64,000 nt of DNA. It comes from Oscillospiraceae bacterium. Lineage in GTDB: Bacteria > Bacillota > Clostridia > Oscillospirales > Ruminococcaceae. The DNA is taken from NCBI GenBank assembly GCA_015067145.1, contig SVNA01000005.1, forward strand, positions 1 through 64,000, in the 5' to 3' direction. The notes beneath the pieces are model-generated. The model ran no database searches. It saw nothing but the letters and a program-made list of their open reading frames with translations, and was not told the DNA's origin. The translations under genes were made by a program, and so were the position numbers. Shown piece by piece: positions 50,298 through 58,188 of this stretch. Within the stretch, counting starts at the first letter, position 1. Each line of letters opens with the position of its first letter.

Positions 50298-50326
50298 TTG
50301 ACAAAAGCCAAAGTCGATGTTAATAT
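50298..50326 (+). promoter_or_regulatory. Promoter of tRNA-Arg
   Basis: TTGACA (50298-50303) and TAATAT (50321-50326), 17-bp spacer, starting the transcript about 10 bp before the tRNA. Confidence 0.7.
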
Positions 50327-50339
50327 AATATGGCAATAT

Positions 50340-50416
50340 GCGCTGGTAGCTCAGCTGGATAGAGTACTTGACTACGAATCAAGGGGTCAGGGGTTCGAGT
50401 CCCTTCCAGCGCACCA
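50340..50416 (+). tRNA. tRNA-Arg (anticodon ACG)
   Basis: A 77-nt cloverleaf. The acceptor stem is GCGCTGG/CCAGCGC, the anticodon stem-loop CTTGA-CTACGAA-TCAAG has ACG at the anticodon, and the T-arm is GGGTTCGAGTCCC. The CCA end is encoded. The A at position 34 would be read as inosine, so it serves CGU/CGC/CGA codons. Confidence 0.95.
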
Positions 50417-50659
50417 TAGAACAGATAACTGCGGTTATCTGTTTTTTGTTTTTATAGACTAAATTGCGGGGGACTCGAACCCGAGAGGGTTGCGGCGTAA
50501 AGAAAACAGTGTGGTACACTGTTTTCAGCCGCAAGAGCCGAGTGCACCAAGCGAGGCCAGGTAGTATGCAAGGCGAAGCCGCCGCAGACGGCGGGACCTT
50601 CCAGCACACCATGGAACAGATAACTTCGGTTATCTGTTTTTTGTTTTTATACGCTAAAT
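50402..50659 (+). repeat. 63-bp duplication of the tRNA-Arg 3' end and terminator
   Basis: Copy A (50402-50464) contains the last part of the tRNA, its CCA and the terminator (ACAGATAAC/GTTATCTGT-T6). Copy B (50597-50659) repeats it at 58 of 63 positions but has no tRNA body, so it is a pseudo-tail. The 132 bp between hold a long hairpin (AAAACAGTGT/ACACTGTTTT inside TTGCGGC/GCCGCAA) and an inverted copy of the tRNA T-arm (50470-50482). This resembles an att-site duplication or a tRNA-linked repeat. Confidence 0.7.
50421..50453 (+). terminator. Terminator of tRNA-Arg
   Basis: ACAGATAAC-tgcg-GTTATCTGT followed by T6GT5. A near-identical copy lies at 50616-50649. Confidence 0.88.
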
Positions 50660-50686
50660 CACGGAAAGGACCCGAACCATTTTTTA

Positions 50687-51496
50687 TTATTCTTTTAAAA
50701 TCCTGTCGATTTCGCTTTGGGCGGTGGCGGGGTCACAGAGCACCAGGCGATCGAACTGCACTTTGCTCTGCAGCAGAAAATTTACTATTCTACGCAGGCG
50801 GTCTGTATCCTGTGTGCTTATGTTGGTGGTAAGGCGGGATGAGGCATTTTTTATATCGCTGAGAGCATAATCGTGGATGTTCTGCATATTATTCTCTATA
50901 AGAGCCAGCCCGGCAAGGTTTAAAAATTCTATGCCAACAGGGTTGTCCAGCACAGAGGCTGACATATCAACTGCGTTTACGAGGGTGGTAGTGTCGATAT
51001 ATTCGCTGCTTTTAAGCAGATATCTGCTGACCGACTGTGGTATGCCGGCAAGATTTTCTGTGTGCAGTCCTGAAAAGGAAGAAATAATTTTATCAAGGGC
51101 AGTTTTGTCGCACATCAGATGATAGTCCACTGATATATCAAACTGACGGGATATATCCTGAACACATTGCATTATCCCTGCGTAGTCCATGCTTTCGCCC
51201 ATGGTGCGGCCGACCTGAGACAGAAAAAAAGAAGACGGAACCGACACCAGGCAAACCTTGTTCTGCAGGGCGTTCAGTTTTAGGATAAAGAAAAAGTCTG
51301 CACTTTCGGCATCCATAACAATCAGTGCTGTTTTGGTGTCGTTGTAGTCGGGTATGAGTATCGGCACACCCGTCTGCCCTTCTGCCGCCGGATACGGTGA
51401 GGAATATTCCACAATCCAGTACAGTGCGGTAAAACAGCACAGCATAACGGAAAAGCTGATAAAAAATGTAGCGAAAAAAACCTTTGTCTGTTTCAT
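50687..51496 (-). CDS. LytR-CpsA-Psr-like membrane protein (divergent)
   Basis: A 269-aa protein with one N-terminal membrane helix (FFATFFISFSVMLCCFTALY) and an extracellular region that resembles a shortened LCP domain (ALIVMDAESADFFFILKLNA, CLVSVPSSFFL). The Arg and Asp residues (SIPRDT) that normally bind the lipid phosphate are replaced by SVPSSF, so normal glycopolymer transferase activity is doubtful. AGGAGG precedes the ATG. It lies between the two tRNA genes on the opposite strand. The family assignment is moderate. Confidence 0.6.
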   Translation of the reverse strand: MKQTKVFFATFFISFSVMLCCFTALYWIVEYSSPYPAAEGQTGVPILIPDYNDTKTALIVMDAESADFFFILKLNALQNKVCLVSVPSSFFLSQVGRTMGESMDYAGIMQCVQDISRQFDISVDYHLMCDKTALDKIISSFSGLHTENLAGIPQSVSRYLLKSSEYIDTTTLVNAVDMSASVLDNPVGIEFLNLAGLALIENNMQNIHDYALSDIKNASSRLTTNISTQDTDRLRRIVNFLLQSKVQFDRLVLCDPATAQSEIDRILKE

Positions 51497-51654
51497 AAAA
51501 ACCTCCTGGAACTATGGGAAGATTATTGACAGAAAAACGAAAGATGAAACAGAAGGGGAAGCTGTATAGGCATATGTGATGTGAAAAGAGGCAGCAGTAT
51601 AGTCCGGGATATTGAAAAAATATATGAAAAGGTGTAATATTGTTTTGTAAAAAT

Positions 51655-51729
51655 GCTGGCGTGGCTCAATGGTAGAGCAGCGGTATCGTAAACCGCTGGT
51701 TGACAGTTCGAATCTGTTCGTCAGCTCCA
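51655..51729 (+). tRNA. tRNA-Thr (anticodon CGU)
   Basis: A 75-nt cloverleaf. The acceptor stem is GCTGGCG/CGTCAGC, the D-arm is GCTC/GAGC, and the anticodon stem-loop GCGGT-ATCGTAA-ACCGC has CGT in the anticodon position. The T-loop is TTCGAAT. The discriminator is U and the CCA end is encoded. It reads ACG codons. Confidence 0.94.
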
Positions 51730-51730
51730 T

Positions 51731-51766
51731 AAAGTCTCTCTCTTACAGAGTGAGGCTTTTTTGTTT
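51731..51766 (+). terminator. Terminator of tRNA-Thr
   Basis: AGTCTCTCTC...GAGTGAGGCT with T6. Confidence 0.75.
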
Positions 51767-51966
51767 TTTATGGAAATTTCTTATCCGAAACTGTTGAAAA
51801 TTCCGTTGAAAACTTGTGAATAAGATGGGTTAGCCTTGGTTTTTATATTGCTTTTTTGAAATTTTAGTAAAGTTGCATAAACTTTGTGCCGAATTTTGTA
51901 TTTTGTTTAAAAATTTTAGAACTACTTACAATTGCAAAAGTGTTGCCGGATATAGTAAAATACTAA

Positions 51967-52200
51967 GTATAAGGGCGTTTAAATATACTTAGGCCCTATA
52001 AAATCAATAAAAATCGATATATTTCGGGGGATATGGCCCCGACGTCTCTACCGGATAACCGTAAATATTCCGACTATTGATTTAATCGTATCCCGGCATA
52101 GCCTGTTTCTGTTCTGAAAAAAGAAAGGAAGAGGTTGTGTTAGGTTTGGTTTTGTTCAAAACGCAGAGACGCCCTTATACAAGGTGTTTCTGCGTTTTTA
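51967..52200 (+). promoter_or_regulatory. Guanine-class purine riboswitch with long-range terminator pairing
   Basis: The aptamer spans 52001-52083. P1 is AAATCAATA/TATTGATTT, and the conserved core has GATATGG, GTCTCTACC and CCGTAAA. The specificity base is C (CCGACTA), the guanine/hypoxanthine type. A terminator (AAAACGCAGA/TCTGCGTTTT, 52158-52200) precedes purE, so ligand should turn the operon off. The segment 51967-51978 (GTATAAGGGCGT) is perfectly complementary over 12 nt to 52169-52180 in the terminator's 5' arm and loop. The same strand can form a local hairpin with 51984-51992. No gene lies in 51730-52260. Confidence 0.92.
52158..52200 (+). terminator. Riboswitch terminator before purE
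   Basis: AAAACGCAGAgAC...GTtTCTGCGTTTT followed by T, 60 bp before the purE start codon. Confidence 0.85.
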
Positions 52201-52260
52201 AATTAGATTGTTTAAAAATAAATAAACTTAAATTTCTTCAAAAAAGAGAGGTACCCGATT

Positions 52261-52746
52261 ATGAAAAAAGTAGCTATTGTTATGGGCAGCGATTCCGACC
52301 TTGGTGTAATGGAAAAAGCAGCTAAAAAGCTGGAAAGCTTTGGCGTTGAATACGAAATGAGAATTATGTCCGCACACAGAACACCTGCCGCAGCAAGCGA
52401 ATTTTCCGCAAATGCAAAGGACAACGGTTTTGGCGTTATCATTGCAGCAGCAGGCAAGGCAGCACATCTTGGCGGCGTGCTTGCAGCACACACAACACTG
52501 CCTGTTATCGGTGTGCCAATCAAATCCTCTACACTTGACGGCCTTGATGCACTTCTCTCCACAGTTCAGATGCCAAGCGGTATCCCTGTTGCAACAGTTG
52601 CAATCGACGGTGCAGAAAACGCAGCAATCCTTGCTGTTCAGATGCTTGCACTTTCTGATGAAGGCCTTGCGGCAAAGGTGGCACAGATGAAAATCGACAT
52701 GGAAAACGCAGTGCTTGAAAAAGACAGAAAACTCAACAGCAAATAA
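52261..52746 (+). CDS. purE: N5-carboxyaminoimidazole ribonucleotide mutase PurE
   Basis: A 161-aa enzyme that moves the carboxyl group from N5-CAIR to C4. Motifs are VAIVMGSDSDL, MSAHRTPAAASEF and IIAAAGKAAHLGGVLAAHT, with the active-site Ser-His region. It is the first gene of the purine operon behind the riboswitch. No purK is present in the operon, so a class II (direct CO2) activity or a purK elsewhere is possible. Confidence 0.94.
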   Translation: MKKVAIVMGSDSDLGVMEKAAKKLESFGVEYEMRIMSAHRTPAAASEFSANAKDNGFGVIIAAAGKAAHLGGVLAAHTTLPVIGVPIKSSTLDGLDALLSTVQMPSGIPVATVAIDGAENAAILAVQMLALSDEGLAAKVAQMKIDMENAVLEKDRKLNSK

Positions 52747-52805
52747 TCAGTCAGCAAATCAAAAATAAATATAACTATACTTGTATTTTTACAGGAGATG
52801 ATTTT

Positions 52806-54254
52806 ATGTCGATGTGCAGTTGTAAAATTGACAAAGAAATAAACGAAGAGTGCGGTGTTTTCGCCATAACAAGAACTGAAGACAGTTCCATTGATGTTGC
52901 AGGCGAAACATATTATGCACTTTATGCCCTTCAGCACCGCGGACAGGAAAGCTGCGGTATCACTGTTAACGATGACGGTGTTCTTGCAACAATCAAAGGC
53001 GTGGGCCTTGTACCTGAGGTTCTCACACCTGAAAAGATGGCTCAGATGCCAAAGGGCAATATGGCAATCGGCCATGTAAGATATGCACCAAAAAGCCAGA
53101 TTGATGCGGTTAACGCACAGCCTATGGTTGTACGCCATGCAAAAGGTACACTGGCACTTGCTGCAAACTGTGCACTTATAAATGCGGTTGAACTCCGCAG
53201 AGAAATGCAGCAGCAGGGTACATTCTTCCAGACAGCAAACGACGCCGAAACAATGGCATACCTTATCGCAAGAAAACGTCTTGAAACACACAGCATTGAA
53301 GAAGCACTGGCACTTGCCCTTGAAAAGCTTGAAGGGGCCTACAGTCTTGTTGTGATGTCACCTACAAAGGTTATTGCAGCACGCGACCCTATGGGCTTTA
53401 AACCGCTGTGCATCGGCAAACACAAAGACGGATACATATTCGCCAGCGAAACCTGTGCACTCAACGCAGTAGGTGCAGAGTTTGTCCGCGATGTAAAGGC
53501 GGGCGAAATTGTTGAGATTGTAAACAACGAACTTAAGGTTTACCGCGAAGGCGTTGAGCCAAAAGGTCTCTGTGTGTTTGAATATGTTTACACAGCACGT
53601 CCGGACAGCGTTATCGAAGGCTGCAGCGTACACCGTGCAAGAAGAAGAGCAGGCGAGCTGCTTGCAAAGGCACATCCTGTGGAAGCTGATGTTGTTATCG
53701 GTGCACCGGACTCCGGTCTTGATGCAGCCCAGGGTTACTCTCAGGCAAGCGGAATCCCTTACGGTGTTGGTCTTCTCAAAAACCGCTACATCGGCAGAAC
53801 ATTTATCCAGCCGGTGCAGAGTCAGCGTGAAAACAGCGTTAAGATTAAACTTAACCCTATCAGCGAAACAATCATGGGCAAACGTGTTGTTCTGGTGGAT
53901 GACAGTGTTGTCCGCGGCACAACCAGTGAACGCGTGGTAAGACTGCTTAAAGAAGCAGGTGCAAAAGAGGTTCATCTGCGTATTACAGCACCGCCTTTCA
54001 AATATCTGTGCTACTTCGGAACAGATATCGGCAAGCCTGAAGATTTGATGGCAAACAGAATGCCTATTGAAGATATGGCGGCGGCAATGGGTGCAGACAG
54101 TCTTGGCTTCCTCTCTCTTGAAGATACCAAAAAGATGGCAAGCGGCATCTGCAAGGACTACTGCGTAGGCTGCTTCAGCGGTGAATATCCTGTGGATGTT
54201 TCCAAAGCAGGTCAGGTTGATAAATTCGACAAGAAAATCACAGAAATCAAATAA
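52806..54254 (+). CDS. purF: Amidophosphoribosyltransferase PurF
   Basis: A 482-aa enzyme that makes phosphoribosylamine from PRPP and glutamine. It has an N-terminal propeptide, and the mature start is the catalytic Cys 16 (EE/CGVFAIT). The PRPP loop is VVLVDDSVVRGTTSERVV. The C-terminal cysteines (ICKDYCVGCFSGEYPVDV) match the Fe-S-containing Bacillus-type enzyme. Confidence 0.95.
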   Translation: MSMCSCKIDKEINEECGVFAITRTEDSSIDVAGETYYALYALQHRGQESCGITVNDDGVLATIKGVGLVPEVLTPEKMAQMPKGNMAIGHVRYAPKSQIDAVNAQPMVVRHAKGTLALAANCALINAVELRREMQQQGTFFQTANDAETMAYLIARKRLETHSIEEALALALEKLEGAYSLVVMSPTKVIAARDPMGFKPLCIGKHKDGYIFASETCALNAVGAEFVRDVKAGEIVEIVNNELKVYREGVEPKGLCVFEYVYTARPDSVIEGCSVHRARRRAGELLAKAHPVEADVVIGAPDSGLDAAQGYSQASGIPYGVGLLKNRYIGRTFIQPVQSQRENSVKIKLNPISETIMGKRVVLVDDSVVRGTTSERVVRLLKEAGAKEVHLRITAPPFKYLCYFGTDIGKPEDLMANRMPIEDMAAAMGADSLGFLSLEDTKKMASGICKDYCVGCFSGEYPVDVSKAGQVDKFDKKITEIK

Positions 54255-54298
54255 GTTTTTAATTTTCAGTTATCATATATTTCAGCGAGGTAAAATTT

Positions 54299-55330
54299 AT
54301 GTCTAACTTTACAGAAAGCTATGCAGCTGCAGGCGTTGACGTAACAGCAGGTTACAGAGCTGTTGAGCTTATGAAGGACAGCGTTAAGAAAACACTTACA
54401 GATGCAGTTCTCAACGGCCTTGGCGGCTTTGGCGGCATGTACGAACTTCCGCAGGGCTATGAAAAACCTGTTCTTGTAAGCGGTACAGACGGCTGCGGCA
54501 CAAAGGTTAAACTTGCTTTCCTTATGGACAAGCATGACACAATCGGCATCGACGCAGTTGCAATGTGTGTAAACGACATCGTATGCTGCGGTGCAAAACC
54601 TTTGTTCTTCCTTGACTATATTGCAATCGGCAAAAACTATCCTGAAAAGGTTGCAACAATCGTAAGCGGTGTGGCTAAAGGCTGTCTTGACTCCGGCTGC
54701 AGCCTTATCGGTGGCGAAACAGCAGAACATCCTGGTCTTATGCCTGTTGACGAATACGATATCGGCGGTTTTGCAGTTGGTATTGTTGAAAAGGATAAAA
54801 TCCTCAGCAACGACAATGTAAACACAGGCGACGTGCTTATCGCTATCCCATCCAGCGGTGTTCACTCCAACGGCTTCTCCCTTGTAAGAAAGGTTTTCAA
54901 CGTTGAAAATGCAGACCTTACACAGTATGTTGAAAGCCTTGGCACAAGCCTTGGCGAGGCACTGCTCACACCTACAAAACTCTATGTAAAACCTGCCCTT
55001 GCAGTATTGGAAGAAGTTAACGTAAAGAGCATCGCACATATCACAGGTGGCGGTTTCTTTGAAAACATTCCAAGAGCACTTCCTGAAGGCAAAACAGCAA
55101 AAATCAGATACGAAGATGTAAGAGTGCTGCCAATCTTTGACCTTATAAAAGAAACAGGCAACATCCCTACAGACCATATGTTCTCCACATTCAACATGGG
55201 CGTTGGTATGGTTATGATTGTAAGCCCTGAAGAAGCAGACAAAACAATCGGAATCCTCAAGGCACAGGGTGAAGAAGCATACGTTCTCGGCAGCGTAGTG
55301 GACGGCGAAGAAGGAGTTATCTTATGTTAA
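54299..55330 (+). CDS. purM: Phosphoribosylformylglycinamidine cyclo-ligase PurM
   Basis: A 343-aa ATP-dependent AIR synthetase. Conserved regions are [27 protein letters not shown], the catalytic-loop [15 protein letters not shown], and [15 protein letters not shown]. Its last seven bases overlap the purN start. Confidence 0.96.
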   Translation: MSNFTESYAAAGVDVTAGYRAVELMKDSVKKTLTDAVLNGLGGFGGMYELPQGYEKPVLVSGTDGCGTKVKLAFLMDKHDTIGIDAVAMCVNDIVCCGAKPLFFLDYIAIGKNYPEKVATIVSGVAKGCLDSGCSLIGGETAEHPGLMPVDEYDIGGFAVGIVEKDKILSNDNVNTGDVLIAIPSSGVHSNGFSLVRKVFNVENADLTQYVESLGTSLGEALLTPTKLYVKPALAVLEEVNVKSIAHITGGGFFENIPRALPEGKTAKIRYEDVRVLPIFDLIKETGNIPTDHMFSTFNMGVGMVMIVSPEEADKTIGILKAQGEEAYVLGSVVDGEEGVILC

Positions 55331-56013
55331 GAGTAGCGGCTTTTGTTTCCGGCGGCGGCACAAACCTGCAGGCAATCATCGACGCACAGAACTCCGGCAT
55401 TATCACAGATGCAAAGGTAGAGCTGGTTATCAGCAATGTTGCAGGTGCCTATGCCCTTGAAAGAGCGGAAAAAGCAGGTATTAAAACAGCAACTATCCGC
55501 AAAAAAGATTATGAAAACGCTGCACAGTGGGAAGATGCACTTGTAAAAGAGCTTAAAAAGAACTCCATCGACCTTATTGTGCTGGCAGGTTTTCTGTCCA
55601 TCCTCAGCGAAAATTTTATAAAACAGTTCCCGAACAAAATCATCAACGTTCACCCATCACTTATCCCGTCCTTCTGCGGCGAAGGTATGTACGGTCTTAA
55701 GGTGCACGAAGCAGCACTGGCAAAAGGTGTCAGGGTTACAGGTGCAACAGTGCACTATGTAAACGAAGTTGTTGACGGCGGCGAGATTATCGCACAGAAA
55801 GCGGTGGAAGTTCTTCGCGGCGACACACCTGAAACACTGCAGAAGCGTGTTATGGAAAAGGCGGAATGGGTTATCCTGCCAAGAGCAATCCAGACAATAG
55901 CAGAGGATGTGGCTCTGGGCAACATCATCGCAAACACACGCTGTATCAGCGAAGGTGAACTTAAAAACAAAGCAAGGGAAGTTGCGGGTGTAAAGATTAT
56001 CACACACGCATAA
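55324..56013 (+). CDS. purN: Phosphoribosylglycinamide formyltransferase PurN
   Basis: A 229-aa folate-dependent enzyme, a little longer than the usual 190-210. Motifs are [18 protein letters not shown] (phosphate loop), [20 protein letters not shown] (active-site His), and [16 protein letters not shown] (Asp). The start is coupled to the purM end. Confidence 0.94.
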   Translation: MLRVAAFVSGGGTNLQAIIDAQNSGIITDAKVELVISNVAGAYALERAEKAGIKTATIRKKDYENAAQWEDALVKELKKNSIDLIVLAGFLSILSENFIKQFPNKIINVHPSLIPSFCGEGMYGLKVHEAALAKGVRVTGATVHYVNEVVDGGEIIAQKAVEVLRGDTPETLQKRVMEKAEWVILPRAIQTIAEDVALGNIIANTRCISEGELKNKAREVAGVKIITHA

Positions 56014-56053
56014 ACCATTGAACATTTATACATACAAAAAGGATTTGATTATT

Positions 56054-56746
56054 ATGAGAATAGCAGATTATCTTGCAAGCAAAGAATATCCTGGCAGAGG
56101 CATTATGGTTGGCAAAACAGCCACAGATATCGTTATGGCTTACTTTATCATGGGCCGCAGCGTAAACAGCCAGAACAGAATTTTTGAAGAAACAGAAGAC
56201 GGCATCCGCACAAAAGCTTTTGACGAAAGCAAAATGGTGGACCCATCCCTTATTATCTATCATCCTGTAAGACAGGTTGGCGATGTGACAGTTGTTACAA
56301 ACGGCGACCAGACAGATACAATCCGTGACTTTATGGTTAAAGGCGACAGCTTTGAAAATGCTCTGCGTACAAGAGAATTTGAACCGGACGGTCCAAACTG
56401 GACACCAAGAATCTCCGCAGCAGTAAACGCTGACGGCAGCTTTAAAATGTCCATCCTCAAATCCGACAAAGGCAACGAAGCACAGTGCCTCAGATACTTC
56501 TACGAATACGCTGCACCAATCGAAGGCGAAGCACGTATTATCCATACATACAACGACAATGGCAACCCAATCCCATCCTTTGAAGGAGAGCCAAAAACAG
56601 TTGTTGGCATCGAAGGCACAATCGACGAAGTTACAGATATGCTCTGGAACAGCCTTAATGAAGGCAACAAAGTCAGCCTCTTTGTACGTTTTGTAAACAG
56701 AACAACAGGCGAAACAACAACAAAAATTGTCAATAAAAACGTTTAA
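56054..56746 (+). CDS. purO: IMP cyclohydrolase PurO-type
   Basis: A 230-aa protein of the archaeal-type PurO fold (YLASKEYPGRGIMVGKTATD, FIMGRSVNSQNRIFE, YNDNGNPIPSFEGEPKTV). It performs the last step of IMP synthesis, closing FAICAR to IMP. It replaces the IMP cyclohydrolase domain that is usually fused in PurH. ATG 56054 follows AAAAAGGA; an in-frame ATG at 56018 has no ribosome site. The next gene encodes only the formyltransferase half. Confidence 0.85.
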   Translation: MRIADYLASKEYPGRGIMVGKTATDIVMAYFIMGRSVNSQNRIFEETEDGIRTKAFDESKMVDPSLIIYHPVRQVGDVTVVTNGDQTDTIRDFMVKGDSFENALRTREFEPDGPNWTPRISAAVNADGSFKMSILKSDKGNEAQCLRYFYEYAAPIEGEARIIHTYNDNGNPIPSFEGEPKTVVGIEGTIDEVTDMLWNSLNEGNKVSLFVRFVNRTTGETTTKIVNKNV

Positions 56747-56769
56747 TATAAACTGTAAGGAGAAATAAA

Positions 56770-57942
56770 ATGACAGAACTCGAACTCAAGTACGGCTGTA
56801 ACCCTAACCAGAAACCATCCCGTATCTTTATGAAAGAGGGAGAACTTCCAATCGAAGTTCTCAACGGCCGCCCAGGCTACATCAACTTTATGGATGCTCT
56901 CAACGGCTGGCAGCTTGTAAAAGAGCTCAAAGCAGCAACAGGTCTTCCGGCTGCAACAAGCTTCAAACACGTTAGCCCAGCTGGTGCAGCTGTGGCAGAA
57001 CCACTTACAGATACACTCAAAAAGATTTACTTTGTAGAAGGTCTTGAACTTTCTCCACTTGCCTGTGCTTATGCAAGAGCACGCGGTGCTGACAGAATGT
57101 CTTCCTTCGGTGACTTTATCGCTCTCAGCGACGTTTGCGATGCTGCAACAGCAAAAATCATCGCTAAAGAAGTTTCCGACGGAGTTATCGCTCCAGGTTA
57201 CACAGACGAAGCTCTCGAAATTCTCAAAGGCAAACGCAAAGGTGCTTACAACGTAATCAAAATTGACGAAAATTATGTTCCAGCACCTGTGGAAACAAAA
57301 GATATCTTCGGCATCACATTTGAACAGGGCAGAAACGAACTTAAAATCGACAAAGAATACTTTAACAACATCGTAACAGAAAACAAAGACCTTACAGATG
57401 CTGCAAAACGTGACCTTGCAATCGCAATGATTACACTCAAATACACACAGTCCAACTCTGTTTGCTATGTAAAGGACGGTCAGGCAATCGGTATCGGTGC
57501 AGGCCAGCAGTCCCGCGTACACTGCACACGTCTTGCAGGCCAGAAAGCAGACAACTGGTGGATGCGTCAGCACGAAAAGGTTCTCGGTCTCAAATTTGTT
57601 GAAGGCCTCGGCCGTGCAAACCGTGACAACGCCATAGACGTTTACATCGGCGATGAATGCGACGACGTTCTCCGCGACGGCACATGGGAAACAATCTTTG
57701 CAGAAAAACCTGAAAAACTTACAGCAGAAGAAAAACGTGCATGGCTTGACCAGATGAGCGGTGTTGCACTTGGTTCCGACGCATTCTTCCCATTCGGCGA
57801 CAACATCGAAAGAGCTAAAAAATCCGGTGTACAGTACATTGCTGAACCAGGCGGCTCCATCCGTGATGACCAGGTTATCGAAACCTGCAACAAATACAAT
57901 ATGGTGATGAGCTTTACAGGCATCAGATTGTTCCATCATTAA
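56770..57942 (+). CDS. Stand-alone AICAR formyltransferase (PurH-like)
   Basis: A 390-aa AICAR formyltransferase domain with no attached IMP cyclohydrolase domain. It matches the C-terminal half of PurH: LKYGCNPNQKPSRIFMKE, ATSFKHVSPAGAAVAEPL, KYTQSNSVCYVKDGQAIGIG and SDAFFPFGDNIERAKKSGVQ. It would hand FAICAR to the PurO-type enzyme encoded immediately upstream. Codon use is strongly biased, as in highly expressed genes. Confidence 0.9.
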   Translation: MTELELKYGCNPNQKPSRIFMKEGELPIEVLNGRPGYINFMDALNGWQLVKELKAATGLPAATSFKHVSPAGAAVAEPLTDTLKKIYFVEGLELSPLACAYARARGADRMSSFGDFIALSDVCDAATAKIIAKEVSDGVIAPGYTDEALEILKGKRKGAYNVIKIDENYVPAPVETKDIFGITFEQGRNELKIDKEYFNNIVTENKDLTDAAKRDLAIAMITLKYTQSNSVCYVKDGQAIGIGAGQQSRVHCTRLAGQKADNWWMRQHEKVLGLKFVEGLGRANRDNAIDVYIGDECDDVLRDGTWETIFAEKPEKLTAEEKRAWLDQMSGVALGSDAFFPFGDNIERAKKSGVQYIAEPGGSIRDDQVIETCNKYNMVMSFTGIRLFHH

Positions 57943-57949
57943 AACAAAT

Positions 57950-58131
57950 GTCCTTTTGGCACCAAAAGGACCAAAAGTGCCGCTGATTGCGACGCAGCGG
58001 ACCCACGCCAAGAGGAACTCGGCACGCTAGCCTGTGCACATACGCTTCGCTTCGCACAGGCACGGTCGGTTGCCAGAAGCAACCCTCCCTTTTACGCCAG
58101 CCGATTATCTCTATAAGGGGCTATCGCCCCT
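57950..58131 (+). repeat. Train of five hairpins in the AICARFT-purD gap
   Basis: In the 246-bp gap: GTCCTTTTGG/CCAAAAGGAC (57950-57971), GTGCCG...CGGCAC (57977-58025) containing CCGCTG/CAGCGG, GCCTGTGC/GCACAGGC (58030-58061), GGTTGC/GCAACC (58068-58084) and GGGGC/GCCCC (58117-58130). No ORF or T run follows. It could process or stabilise the long operon mRNA. Confidence 0.7.
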
Positions 58132-58188
58132 AAACAACCCCAAAAGAACCCTTTAAAAATATCTTCTAATCCCACAAGGAGAAAAAAT

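Noticed and set aside
50379..50612. 77-codon minus-strand frame over tRNA-Arg and its repeat (ends VRWKGLEPLTP)
   Set aside because: This is the familiar false protein made by reading a tRNA gene backwards.
56743..58011. 422-codon minus-strand frame opposite the AICAR formyltransferase gene
   Set aside because: Same cause, biased codons of a highly expressed gene. The translation is Cys/Phe-rich and matches no family.
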